Source: Planctomycetota bacterium
Lineage (GTDB): Bacteria > Planctomycetota > Planctomycetia > Pirellulales > Lacipirellulaceae
Length of the DNA: 11,496 bases
Direction: 5' to 3'
NCBI GenBank assembly: GCA_022615465.1
Contig: JAKEGR010000146.1
Location: 1 to 11,496 of the forward strand
Part shown: positions 5,209 to 11,496 of the stretch, in pieces
How positions within the stretch are numbered: position 1 is the stretch's first letter
How the letters are laid out: each line of letters starts with the position of its first letter
Translations under genes and position numbers: made by a program
The notes under the pieces: model-generated
Told to the model about the DNA's origin: nothing
The model's input: the letters and a program-made list of their open reading frames with translations, nothing else
The model's database searches: none

Positions 5209-5991
5209 ATGTCCATGTCTGTTCCCACACGACGAGTCGTCTTGTTAGGCGCGAGTAACCTCACGCGCTCGTTCGCCACGGTGGTCGAAACGATGCGGCT
5301 CACATGGAACGAACCGGTCGAAATTATGGCCGCCATGGGTCACGGAAGGTCGTATGGCCGGGATTCCGCGGTCCTTGGCCGAAAAATTCCTGGAATTTTT
5401 CCCTGCGCGCTTTGGCGAGATTTACAACGCCGTCCGCCGCTTCCGACCGCGGCGTTGATGACCGACATCGGCAACGATTTGTTGTACGGAGTGCCCCTGG
5501 ATCGACTCTTCGATTGGGTGGAAAGCTGTCTCGATCGCCTTGTTGCGGTGGACGCGACGATCGTCGTCACGCAACTTCCCCTGGGCAGTCTCGCGCGGCT
5601 CGGAGAAACGCGGTTTCGGTTGTTCCGACGCCTGATGTTTTCTCGCAGCAGCCTTTCATTATCCCAAGCGATGCATCTGGCCAACTTGACCAACGAGCGT
5701 GCTCTCGCACTCGGCGATTGGAAAAATACCTCGGTAATTCCCGTCTCAGATGCCTGGTATGGCTTCGATCCGATTCACTTGAAGCGTCGCGCGGAGCGCC
5801 AGGCATGGCCGGCGTTCACGTCGTCATGGCGTCATGAGGAACCGCTGCCGACGGCACCTCGACCTGGGTTTTTGAATCGCGCTTACTTGTCATGTTTGGC
5901 GCCGCTCGAGCAGTCGATATGGGGCGTGCTGCGTCACCGCAATCAACCATGCGGATATCTAAATGATGGAACTACGATCTCGTTGTATTGA
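5209..5991 (+). CDS. SGNH-hydrolase-like protein of unknown substrate
   Basis: A 260-residue protein. The blocks of the SGNH/GDSL hydrolase fold are readable: VVLLGASNLTRS (10-21), with Ser16 at the nucleophile position in a GASN rather than GDSL setting; MGHGRSYG (43-50), with a conserved Gly; MTDIGNDLLYG (84-94), giving the G-x-N-D oxyanion block; and YGFDPIHLKRR (184-194), with the D-x-x-H pair Asp187/His190. All four elements of an esterase-type triad and oxyanion hole are thus present. No signal peptide is seen, so a cytosolic location is likely. It lies 54 bases after the M50 gene and is probably cotranscribed with lpxB. An acyl-ester substrate linked to envelope lipid is a plausible guess only. 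ATG 5215 is an alternative start, and neither has a clear Shine-Dalgarno sequence. Confidence 0.75.
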   Translation: MSMSVPTRRVVLLGASNLTRSFATVVETMRLTWNEPVEIMAAMGHGRSYGRDSAVLGRKIPGIFPCALWRDLQRRPPLPTAALMTDIGNDLLYGVPLDRLFDWVESCLDRLVAVDATIVVTQLPLGSLARLGETRFRLFRRLMFSRSSLSLSQAMHLANLTNERALALGDWKNTSVIPVSDAWYGFDPIHLKRRAERQAWPAFTSSWRHEEPLPTAPRPGFLNRAYLSCLAPLEQSIWGVLRHRNQPCGYLNDGTTISLY

Positions 5992-6110
5992 AGCGATGCG
6001 CATCGTTGTTGAGTCGTCATCCAACGAATGACGCGGTTCATCGCGCCGAGTTGTTGATGAGCGCTCGCGAAAAATTTTTTGCCGCCGATCATTTTTTTGG
6101 CAAAATCATG

Positions 6111-6138
6111 TTGCACAAAAACTACAAAGTCGTACAAC
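6111..6138 (+). promoter_or_regulatory. Candidate sigma70-like promoter
   Basis: TTGCAC (6111-6116) and TACAAC (6133-6138) are separated by 16 bases in an AT-rich stretch. Both match the consensus only partly. It would leave a leader of nearly 190 bases before the lysine-rich gene. Confidence 0.3.
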
Positions 6139-6318
6139 TAAAACAAGTGACACCGGTTTCGACGTGTTACGAATGGGATCGAAGAAACAGATTGGTCTAT
6201 TCGATCGTCAACCGCAACACGGCTTGCCGGGTAGCTACCTCGGAATGGTAGCTGGTTTTCTGATGGTGAGGTCGGCTGCATCTCCGTTCGCCAGTCGATG
6301 GATCACCAGAACTTTTTT

Positions 6319-6325
6319 AAGGAGG
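6319..6325 (+). promoter_or_regulatory. Perfect Shine-Dalgarno sequence deciding a GTG start
   Basis: AAGGAGG lies 7 bases before GTG 6333. It is the strongest ribosome binding site in the window and supports the short gene behind it. Confidence 0.8.
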
Positions 6326-6332
6326 ATTGACT

Positions 6333-6461
6333 GTGGCCAAGAAAAAGAAGACCGCGAAGAAGAAGGCGGCCAAGAAGGTTGCCAAGAAGAAGAGCGCCAA
6401 GAAGAAGGTCGCCAAGAAGGGCGGTCGCAAGAAGGCCAAGCGGAAGACCAAGAAAGCCTAG
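6333..6461 (+). CDS. Lysine/alanine-rich histone H1-like protein, 42 residues
   Basis: The frame opens with GTG 6333 and ends at TAG 6459-6461. It encodes 42 residues with 23 lysines, 2 arginines, about 9 alanines and no acidic residue, built from AKK / AKKK units (AKKKKTAKKKAAKKVAKKKS, then a similar second half with one GGRKK break). This matches the C-terminal tail of histone H1-like bacterial proteins (Hc1, AlgP and the small lysine-rich proteins of planctomycetes), which bind DNA or RNA by charge. There is no globular domain, so nucleic acid binding or compaction is inferred from composition alone. A perfect AAGGAGG at 7 bases and a strong terminator at 6537 frame it as a monocistronic, well-expressed unit. 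Nearly all lysines are AAG, so the DNA is itself a purine-rich GAAG repeat. Confidence 0.82.
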   Translation: MAKKKKTAKKKAAKKVAKKKSAKKKVAKKGGRKKAKRKTKKA

Positions 6462-6489
6462 TGGTCGCGGCATCCATGTGCCGAGGCGA

Positions 6490-6517
6490 GCGGCGTGTTT
6501 CTCAAGAAAACCGCCGC
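6490..6517 (+). repeat. Hairpin in the 3' untranslated region of the lysine-rich gene
   Basis: GCGGCG (6490-6495) pairs with CGCCGC (6512-6517), and TTTCT (6498-6502) with AGAAA (6505-6509), separated by a 2x2 internal loop and closed by CA. It lies between the stop codon and the terminator, and could protect the transcript 3' end or be a processing site. Confidence 0.5.
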
Positions 6518-6536
6518 GGAAGTGAACTAACGAGAA

Positions 6537-6573
6537 AGAGCCGCCGGGATGCTCCCGGCGGCTCTGTTTGTTT
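6537..6573 (+). terminator. Rho-independent terminator of the lysine-rich gene
   Basis: AGAGCCGCCGGGA (6537-6549) and TCCCGGCGGCTCT (6553-6565) form a perfect 13-base stem with loop TGC, followed by GTTTGTTT. Confidence 0.9.
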
Positions 6574-6599
6574 CATCGCGATCTGGGGCGAAGGGGTCA

Positions 6600-6662
6600 G
6601 GTCCATGTTTTCGGTCAACGCCGGTAGGTCCAAGTCGTGGCCTGTTGGCCGAAAAATGGACC
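6600..6662. repeat. REP-like imperfect palindrome between convergent genes
   Basis: The left arm (6600-6619), beginning GGTCCAT, and the right arm (6644-6662), ending ATGGACC, are complementary apart from one bulged G (6607) and one G-T pair. The loop is about 24 bases. GGGGTCAGGTCC at the left edge resembles the start of REP-type repeats linked with RAYT transposases (from memory). It lies 13 bases after the mrp stop and behind the terminator of the lysine-rich gene, the usual place of REP elements. Confidence 0.6.
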
Positions 6663-6675
6663 AGAACCCGGCCAG

Positions 6676-7755
6676 TTAGAGCACCGATAAACTTGGCAGC
6701 GGCGGTTCCGCTGCGTGCGATGTACACAGGCCGCGTACCAGCAGGGAGCAGATTTCCCGCAGGAATGGAGCGGTGGCGGCATCTTCAAAGTTGCCTGCCG
6801 TGTCCCCCGCGTCGCCGCGTTTACGAAGATCAATGTTGATCGGTACTTCTCCGAGGAAAGGCACATCGAGTTCCGCTGCCCGCCGCCTGGCCCCGCCCGA
6901 GCCAAAGATGTCATATCGCCTGCCGCAATCCGGGCAAACGAAATAGCTCATATTCTCCACCATTCCCAACAGGGGGATATGCACCTGGCGAAACATCGCG
7001 ATTGCCTTCACCGCATCTAGTAGCGCCACATCTTGCGGGGTACAGACGACCACAGCGCCTGTCAGGGGCAGCAGTTGCGATAGTGTCAGCGCAATGTCCC
7101 CCGTTCCCGGCGGCATGTCGATTACCAGATAGTCGAGATCGCCCCACTCGGTGTCGCGCAAAAACTGCGTGATCGCGCCATGCAGCATCGGCCCGCGCCA
7201 CACGATCGCTTCGCCGGCAGGCACCAGGAAACCCATGCTCATCACGCGCAGGCCATCCTTCTTGATCGGCTGCAGACGATTGTTGAAGAGTTGGGGCCGC
7301 TCGTTGACGCCGAGCAGATGGGGGATGCTCGGGCCATAGACATCGGCATCCATCAGCCCGACTTTCGCGCCGGCGCTCCTGAGTCCATACGCCAGGCAAG
7401 CCGCAATGGTACTCTTGCCGACGCCACCCTTGCCCGAGGCGACCGCGATCACGCTCTTCGCCGCGAGACCAATCTGCCCGATTTTCTCCGGAGGCCGATC
7501 GTGCTCGACAATTCGCACGCTAACCTCCGCAGCATCCGGCAGCTTACTCCGGAGCAGCCTCTCCGCTTCCTCACGAATGTCCTCCCAAAGCGGCGAGGCC
7601 CAGGTAGTCAGACCCAGCGATACGTCAACTCGGGTGCCGTCGATCTCAACCACATGGACCTGCTCCATTGGCACAACGCTCCGGCCGGTTTCCGGATCTG
7701 CCAGATCGGACAGAGCAGCGATGACGTTCTCATGGTTGATGGGATCCACGGGCAT
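6676..7755 (-). CDS. mrp: Mrp/NBP35-family Fe-S cluster carrier ATPase (ApbC)
   Basis: A 359-residue cytosolic P-loop protein. Residues 5-90 form a DUF59/MIP18-like domain (VIAALSDLADPETGRSVV at the start). The deviant Walker A is VASGKGGVGKST (105-116). DADVYGPSIPHLLG (136-149) is the Switch I/family signature, VIDMPPGTGD (211-220) the Walker B/Switch II region, and NMSYFVCPDCG (268-278) holds the Cys274-x-x-Cys277 pair that binds the bridging Fe-S cluster in the dimer. FGSGGA follows. Proteins of this type carry Fe-S clusters to apo-enzymes. ATG 7755 is chosen because GGAG lies 6 bases upstream and the family N-terminus fits; a longer version reaching 7803 adds 16 unlikely residues. It is the last gene of a three-gene minus-strand unit, 60 bases after the 169-residue protein gene. 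Confidence 0.95.
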   Translation of the reverse strand: MPVDPINHENVIAALSDLADPETGRSVVPMEQVHVVEIDGTRVDVSLGLTTWASPLWEDIREEAERLLRSKLPDAAEVSVRIVEHDRPPEKIGQIGLAAKSVIAVASGKGGVGKSTIAACLAYGLRSAGAKVGLMDADVYGPSIPHLLGVNERPQLFNNRLQPIKKDGLRVMSMGFLVPAGEAIVWRGPMLHGAITQFLRDTEWGDLDYLVIDMPPGTGDIALTLSQLLPLTGAVVVCTPQDVALLDAVKAIAMFRQVHIPLLGMVENMSYFVCPDCGRRYDIFGSGGARRRAAELDVPFLGEVPINIDLRKRGDAGDTAGNFEDAATAPFLREICSLLVRGLCTSHAAEPPLPSLSVL

Positions 7756-7815
7756 AATTGACTCCAATAAACAAAGAATTTGACGGAGGGACGCTTGCCC
7801 CAACCTACCCGTTTT

Positions 7816-8325
7816 CTACCCATCTTGCCAAGGCAGTGATGCCCAAACGGCCTCCACGGCAGACATTCCTTCCTGCCCTTGTCGCCGCCCGGCACATGTC
7901 GCGGCGTGTCGACGGCCTATCGCCAATACTCCCTGCAAACAACGGGGCGAATCAACAACCTCCACTATCCCGGCTTCAAACAGAGCATCCGCCACATCGC
8001 GCCAGCCGTCGCCAGCCGCCTGCGTCGGGTGAGTGCTCGGGGGGATCAGACTCGTGTCCAGGGCGGCGACGAATCGTGCTGAGGGGAACTGTTGCGTGGC
8101 ATTGCCAATCCAATCGAGGATCTGGCCAGCCTGGTCGCGGTACACTTCAACAATCGCCAGGCCGGCGGGTCGCCGTTCGAGCCGCGTGCCAAGTTCGCTC
8201 AGGCTGCGAACTTCATGCAGAAGCGGAGCAAAGTCCGCGGAGGGCGACGCGCGCGCAAGAGCAATTCGCAACGCCGATGCCCAACGGCTTGTCCGTTCAC
8301 ACACAATCCATTCGCAACGATTCAT
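7816..8325 (-). CDS. Hypothetical protein, possibly receiver-like, coupled to the Fis-type regulator
   Basis: A 169-residue soluble protein I do not recognise by family. It alternates hydrophobic strands and helices in a way that suggests a flavodoxin/receiver-like fold: WIVCERTSRWASALRIAL at the start, GLAIVEVYRDQA in the middle, SARFVAALD, then ALFEAGIVEVVDSP, which resembles the A-x-G-A/I-x-x-x-V end of receiver domains. No phosphoacceptor Asp pair is evident at the N-terminus, so it would be a pseudo-receiver at most. Its ATG (8325-8323) overlaps the stop of the regulator gene by 4 bases (ATGA), so translation of the two is probably coupled and they likely act together. It also sits directly before mrp. 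Confidence 0.6.
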   Translation of the reverse strand: MNRCEWIVCERTSRWASALRIALARASPSADFAPLLHEVRSLSELGTRLERRPAGLAIVEVYRDQAGQILDWIGNATQQFPSARFVAALDTSLIPPSTHPTQAAGDGWRDVADALFEAGIVEVVDSPRCLQGVLAIGRRHAATCAGRRQGQEGMSAVEAVWASLPWQDG

Positions 8326-9869
8326 TGCTCTTGTTCCGCTGAATCCAGTTCAAAGACGATCGGCTCCGCGGACGCCTCGACCACCAGACCCAGTTGCACC
8401 AGCCGGCGATATAATCGCGGGCGAGTCATCCCGAGCAGGGCGGCCGCTTCGGTCTTGTTTCCGCGGGCCTGGGTGAGCGCCCGCAGGACGACCTCTTTCT
8501 CGATCCGAGCGAGCAGTTCGTCGAGCACAATCCGCTCTGGCGGCTGCCGTTGCGGTAACGAGGCAGCCTTGGCGGCGTGATAGATCACGGCCGGCAGATC
8601 GCCCGCCGTGATTTCGTGTGTCTTTGTGGTTTGGTACGCGGCAGAGATGACCTCGCGCAGTTCGTTCAACTCGCCGGGCCAACTGTGTAATGTCAGCAAG
8701 TCAATCGCATCGGGCCGCACGAAGCCGACTTGCTTCTCGCTGTTCCGATTGCAGGCTTCCAGGAAGCATTGCGCGAGGATCGGCAAATCCTCGATCCGCT
8801 CGACCAGCCTGGGCAACCGGATCGTCAGGGTCGACAGTTCATCCAGTAAATCCGCGGCGACTGGCGGTGTTGGCACGGTTTGCGGGTCGATTGCCGTGAC
8901 GACCCCAGCATCGCCGGAGTTGCCGGCAAGCGACATATTGCGGGCGGCGTGGGGACGATCAGTTCGTGTCGCGATGACCCGAGCAGCGATGAGATTCCTG
9001 CGAATTGCCTCCGACAACTGCGCCTGATACGAAGCCGGCATGCACTCCAGATTGTGCAGCAGCAGCGTTGGCCGTTGTTTGGCGTTTCCCGCTGCTGGTC
9101 CGCGACATGAATCGAGTATGCGACGCCACCGATCTTCCGAAAGAACGTCGCAGTCAACCGGCACCAGGGTGACTGGCGCATCATCGGCCGCGTGGTAATG
9201 AATGGCTCGCGCGGCGTGCGTTCGACCGGTTCCCTGGCTTCCGTGGATCAATACGTTCGCACCACTGGCCGCCGCGGCCAGCACTTGTGCCCGGACCTTG
9301 CGCATCGCCGAGCTATTGCCCAGCAGCGATGCGGTGGCATACTCGGCTGTCTGTGCATGGCGAAACCGTCGGATGGCGCGGTGCAACTCATCGGCCGACG
9401 GTTCGCCGGAGAGTTTCGCCACCAGTTCCTGTGGCGAGAGATCGCGGTCAGCCAAGAGCACGATCACCCCACCGCGTTTCGAGGTGATTTGCGAACGACC
9501 GTCACCCGTTCCAGCGCGATTCACCGGCATTTCGAGCGGCACAAAATCGGCATGGCGATGCACCAGCCGACCATCGCGGGCGATGCACGACACGGTCGCG
9601 TCACTCACTTGTCCGGCCAAGGCATGTGGCGGTGGGCACAAACCGGTGAGCGGCCCGACCGTATCGCTCGCGGCACTTCCATCGGACGTCGGCTCGGAAT
9701 GATATTCCACATATCGGCCGGCAATTTGCTTCGCATCGAGGCCCACCCAAGCCGCCAAAGCCGGATTGCAGTAGACGATCCGCCGCTCGGCATCGACAGC
9801 ATAAATCGGCCGACCGCTGCGACCGAATAGCTTGTCGAGCGATGGTTCTGCGGTGCGAGTGCGGGCCAT
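8322..9869 (-). CDS. PAS - degenerate AAA+ - Fis-type HTH transcriptional regulator
   Basis: A 515-residue protein with NtrC-like order. An N-terminal PAS domain spans about 12-60 (IYAVDAERRIVYCNPALAAW, then VGLDAKQIAG) and possibly continues to 140. An AAA+ domain (about 181-430) has the P-loop HGSQGTGRTHAARAIH (209-224) with Arg instead of the Walker A Lys, LLLHNLECMP (269-278) where enhancer-binding proteins have LFLDEIGEM, and the later LPRLVERIEDLPILAQCFLE and HSWPGELNELREVI, which match the sigma54-activator family well. The C-terminal Fis helix-turn-helix (449-495) is intact: RGNKTEAAALLGMTRPRLYRRL. The GAFTGA loop that contacts sigma54 is absent, and Walker B lacks its Asp-Glu. It therefore probably binds DNA but neither hydrolyses ATP nor opens sigma54 promoters. 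It is the first gene of the unit leading to mrp. ATG 9869 is the only good start; no clear Shine-Dalgarno sequence is seen. Confidence 0.85.
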   Translation of the reverse strand: MARTRTAEPSLDKLFGRSGRPIYAVDAERRIVYCNPALAAWVGLDAKQIAGRYVEYHSEPTSDGSAASDTVGPLTGLCPPPHALAGQVSDATVSCIARDGRLVHRHADFVPLEMPVNRAGTGDGRSQITSKRGGVIVLLADRDLSPQELVAKLSGEPSADELHRAIRRFRHAQTAEYATASLLGNSSAMRKVRAQVLAAAASGANVLIHGSQGTGRTHAARAIHYHAADDAPVTLVPVDCDVLSEDRWRRILDSCRGPAAGNAKQRPTLLLHNLECMPASYQAQLSEAIRRNLIAARVIATRTDRPHAARNMSLAGNSGDAGVVTAIDPQTVPTPPVAADLLDELSTLTIRLPRLVERIEDLPILAQCFLEACNRNSEKQVGFVRPDAIDLLTLHSWPGELNELREVISAAYQTTKTHEITAGDLPAVIYHAAKAASLPQRQPPERIVLDELLARIEKEVVLRALTQARGNKTEAAALLGMTRPRLYRRLVQLGLVVEASAEPIVFELDSAEQEQ

Positions 9870-10032
9870 GGCTGAGAATTCATTCCGGGGAGGCAGCAGC
9901 GATCGTATCCGACGCCAATCTCCAGCGTGTACTAAAGCAGTCTCGTTCGCAAGCCAACGGCAATAGCCCGGAGCCGCCAGCGGGTGTTACAATCGCGACA
10001 CCGCCGTTCTCAACGCCTTAGCCGATTCTGCC
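9870..10032. promoter_or_regulatory. Divergent intergenic region with a small inverted repeat
   Basis: These 163 bases separate the minus-strand regulator unit from the plus-strand peptidase. GGTGT (9983-9987) and ACACC (9998-10002) are inverted around a TACAAT (9988-9993) that could be a -10 box for the peptidase. No -35 box is convincing. The repeat could be a binding site for the divergent Fis-type regulator, which is inference. Confidence 0.35.
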
Positions 10033-11292
10033 ATGTCTCTCGATCCGGTTGAAATTTTGCAGCGGCTGATAAGAACCCCGAGCGTCAATCCGATGGGGCG
10101 GGACATATCCGGCCCGCACTACGGCGAAAGCCATTTGACGGACCTGCTCGTCGAGATTTGTCAGGAGCATGGCTGGCGATGGTCGCGGCGGCGCATCCAT
10201 CCTGAGCGAGACAATCTTGTGGTCTTCGTCGAGGGCCATCCCAAGCCGCACGAGGGAGGCGAGTTCCTGCTGTGGGACGTGCATCAGGATACGGTGCCGG
10301 TCGATGGGATGTCGATCGATCCGTTCGCAGCGGAGTTGCACGACGGCCGGGTCTACGGCCGGGGTGCGTGCGATGTGAAAGGGTCCATGGCGGCGATGCT
10401 GGCGGCGCTTTCCCGACTGCCCAAAGTTGCCACTCCAGCGCGCCCAACGATCGTGTTGGCCTGCACAGTGAACGAGGAATGCGGCCACACCGGTGCGAGA
10501 TCGCTTAGCCAGATGTGGAACAAGCCGTCCGCCGCGATCGGAAACCGCGAAGTGGTCGGCGGAACGCGTGACGATGCGATTCCGACCGAAGAGCATTTCT
10601 TTCCTCGTCCACCCGACATGGCGATTGTCGCTGAACCGACCGGACTGAATGTGGTGGTTGCACATCAGGGTGTGGTGCGTTGGCGGTGCCATGCACTTGG
10701 CCGGGCGGCACATACCTCCCGCCCAGACGAAGGAGTCAACGCCATCTACGCGATGAGCCGCGTCATCCAGGCGATCGAGCAATACCATCGCGAATTGTCC
10801 TCAACTTCGCTTGGTCACCCGCTTTGCGGTTGGCCGACTGCCTGCGTTAGCACGATCCACGCCGGAGTTGGCATCAACACGGTGCCCGATCATGCCACCA
10901 TCGAAATTGATCTCCGCTTAAGCCCTGATGAACACCCCGGCGCGGCCTACGAGCGGCTCATTCAGTACGTCCGCGAGCGTGCCGACATTGGTTGCTGCCA
11001 GATCATTCACGACGCGCCCTTTATGGAAAGCAATGGGCTGAGCGGCGAGCAAAACCGATCGTTCGCCGATCGATTGACCCAAGTCGTCCGCGAATTCGGT
11101 CGGCCGAGCGCCTCGATCGGCGTGCCTTTTGGCACGGATGCGGCAGCCATCTCGGCAACCGGAGTACCCACGATCGTTTTCGGACCCGGGTCGATCGCCC
11201 AGGCCCACACGGCGGACGAGTTCATTGAGGTCGACGAACTGGAATTGGCGACCGAGATTTTCTGCCGTATCGCGTGCGACGGAGTTCGCTGA
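10033..11292 (+). CDS. M20-family metallopeptidase (ArgE/DapE/CPG2-like)
   Basis: A 419-residue cytosolic zinc amidohydrolase. Metal and catalytic residues appear in the family order: LWDVHQDTVPV (80-90), with ligand His84 and Asp86; GRGACDVKGSMAAM (109-122), with bridging Asp114; TVNEECGHTGA (145-155), with base Glu148 and ligand Glu149; VAEPTGL (199-205), with ligand Glu201; AAHTSRPDEGVNAI (225-238), with His227 in the dimerisation domain; and AQAHTADEFIEV near the end, with ligand His392. The site for two zinc ions is thus complete. The family includes acetylornithine deacetylase, succinyl-diaminopimelate desuccinylase and carboxypeptidases; the substrate cannot be told from the sequence. 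The usual GHxD is changed to DVHQD. An insertion around 168-195, rich in Arg/Asp/Glu, precedes the Glu201 block. It is divergent from the regulator unit. Confidence 0.92.
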   Translation: MSLDPVEILQRLIRTPSVNPMGRDISGPHYGESHLTDLLVEICQEHGWRWSRRRIHPERDNLVVFVEGHPKPHEGGEFLLWDVHQDTVPVDGMSIDPFAAELHDGRVYGRGACDVKGSMAAMLAALSRLPKVATPARPTIVLACTVNEECGHTGARSLSQMWNKPSAAIGNREVVGGTRDDAIPTEEHFFPRPPDMAIVAEPTGLNVVVAHQGVVRWRCHALGRAAHTSRPDEGVNAIYAMSRVIQAIEQYHRELSSTSLGHPLCGWPTACVSTIHAGVGINTVPDHATIEIDLRLSPDEHPGAAYERLIQYVRERADIGCCQIIHDAPFMESNGLSGEQNRSFADRLTQVVREFGRPSASIGVPFGTDAAAISATGVPTIVFGPGSIAQAHTADEFIEVDELELATEIFCRIACDGVR

Positions 11293-11368
11293 AAGTCAAG
11301 CACCACGAGCTCCGCCAGCGGACGCCGGCTTCCGAGAGGGTCGAGCCGGACGCGTTTTCACAAAACGA

Positions 11369-11404
11369 AACCGCGACGCCGAGTGTGTACTCCGCGTCGC
11401 GGTT
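11369..11404 (-). terminator. Large hairpin, terminator candidate for a minus-strand gene to the right
   Basis: AACCGCGACGC (11369-11379) and GCGTCGCGGTT (11394-11404) form a perfect 11-base stem with a 14-base loop that itself has AGT / ACT. On the plus strand no T run follows, but on the minus strand it is followed by TTTCGTTTTG, so it fits best as the terminator of a leftward gene beyond the window. It could also serve the M20 gene, 76 bases upstream. Confidence 0.5.
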
Positions 11405-11496
11405 CGCTCGAATCCATCCCCGAAGCCGCACGTCGCCCAATGTCCCCCCGGACGGCGATGCACGGCAGTCGCTTCTTAAACGCCCGGCCGGCGGCT

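Larger units (their letters stand above)
5992..6332 (+). other. 341-base leader before the lysine-rich gene, no supported gene
   Basis: The frames here are short and look random. It holds AT-rich runs, an inverted repeat TTTTGCC / GGCAAAA (about 6077-6106), a repeated GGTAGCT word (about 6229-6255), and a possible promoter at 6111-6138. It probably carries the promoter and a long untranslated leader of the downstream gene. Confidence 0.45.

Noticed and set aside
5988..6251. Open frame of 87 codons after the SGNH gene
   Set aside because: There is no ribosome binding site and no protein-like pattern, and it covers the AT-rich promoter-like region.
6164..6679. 171-codon frame over the lysine-rich gene, rich in Glu/Gln
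   Set aside because: It is the shifted frame of the GAAG-repeat DNA; the lysine frame has the ribosome binding site and the stop before the terminator.
1..11496. CRISPR arrays, tRNA and rRNA genes
   Set aside because: No regularly spaced direct repeats, cloverleaf with a tRNA T-loop, or rRNA-like conserved stretch was seen by eye.

Overview
The window looks like a chromosomal segment from a Gram-negative, moderately GC-rich bacterium. A planctomycete of the Pirellulales type is my best guess. It has lpxB (lipid A synthesis), Mrp with a fused N-terminal DUF59 domain, a very short lysine/alanine-rich histone H1-like gene, and an S2P-type protease followed by a diverged SGNH hydrolase. The assignment rests on remembered family and gene-content resemblance, not on a marker gene.

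Left part (about 1-2265): this reads as a run of integron gene cassettes without an integrase in view. Three attC-like sites (695-770, 1356-1414, 2195-2265) share one orientation. Each has an outer RYYYAAC-like / GTTRRRY-like pair, an inner stem, and one unpaired base in the left inner arm. They follow (1) a secreted protein gene broken by an in-frame TGA, (2) a GrpB-family gene, and (3) a divergent pair made of an HxlR-type regulator and a small CPVC redox protein. The stop codons of genes 2 and 3 lie inside their attC sites.

Junction (2266-3031): a short unrecognised ORF (2295-2585), then roughly 450 bases with only fragments. These include a 27-codon reading frame whose first 12 residues recall a sugar phosphate isomerase family, and a short hairpin block resembling an IS200/IS605-type end. 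I take this as the border between accessory and core DNA.

Core part, plus strand (3032-6573): lpxB, then an M50 site-2-protease-like membrane metallopeptidase, then an SGNH-hydrolase-like protein, closely spaced and probably one operon. After a 341-base leader with no convincing gene comes a 42-residue lysine-rich protein (6333-6461) with a perfect Shine-Dalgarno sequence and a strong terminator.

Core part, minus strand (6676-9869): a three-gene unit. It is transcribed as a PAS / degenerate AAA+ / Fis-HTH regulator, then a 169-residue protein overlapping it by 4 bases, then mrp (Fe-S cluster carrier ATPase). A REP-like inverted repeat (6600-6662) lies between the convergent lysine-rich gene and mrp.

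Right end: divergent from the regulator is an M20-family metallopeptidase (10033-11292), followed by a large hairpin. The most unusual points are the integrase-less cassette run with a two-gene antisense cassette, the NtrC-like regulator that has lost its GAFTGA and Walker B signatures yet heads the mrp operon, the hidden lysine-rich gene, and the in-frame TGA.
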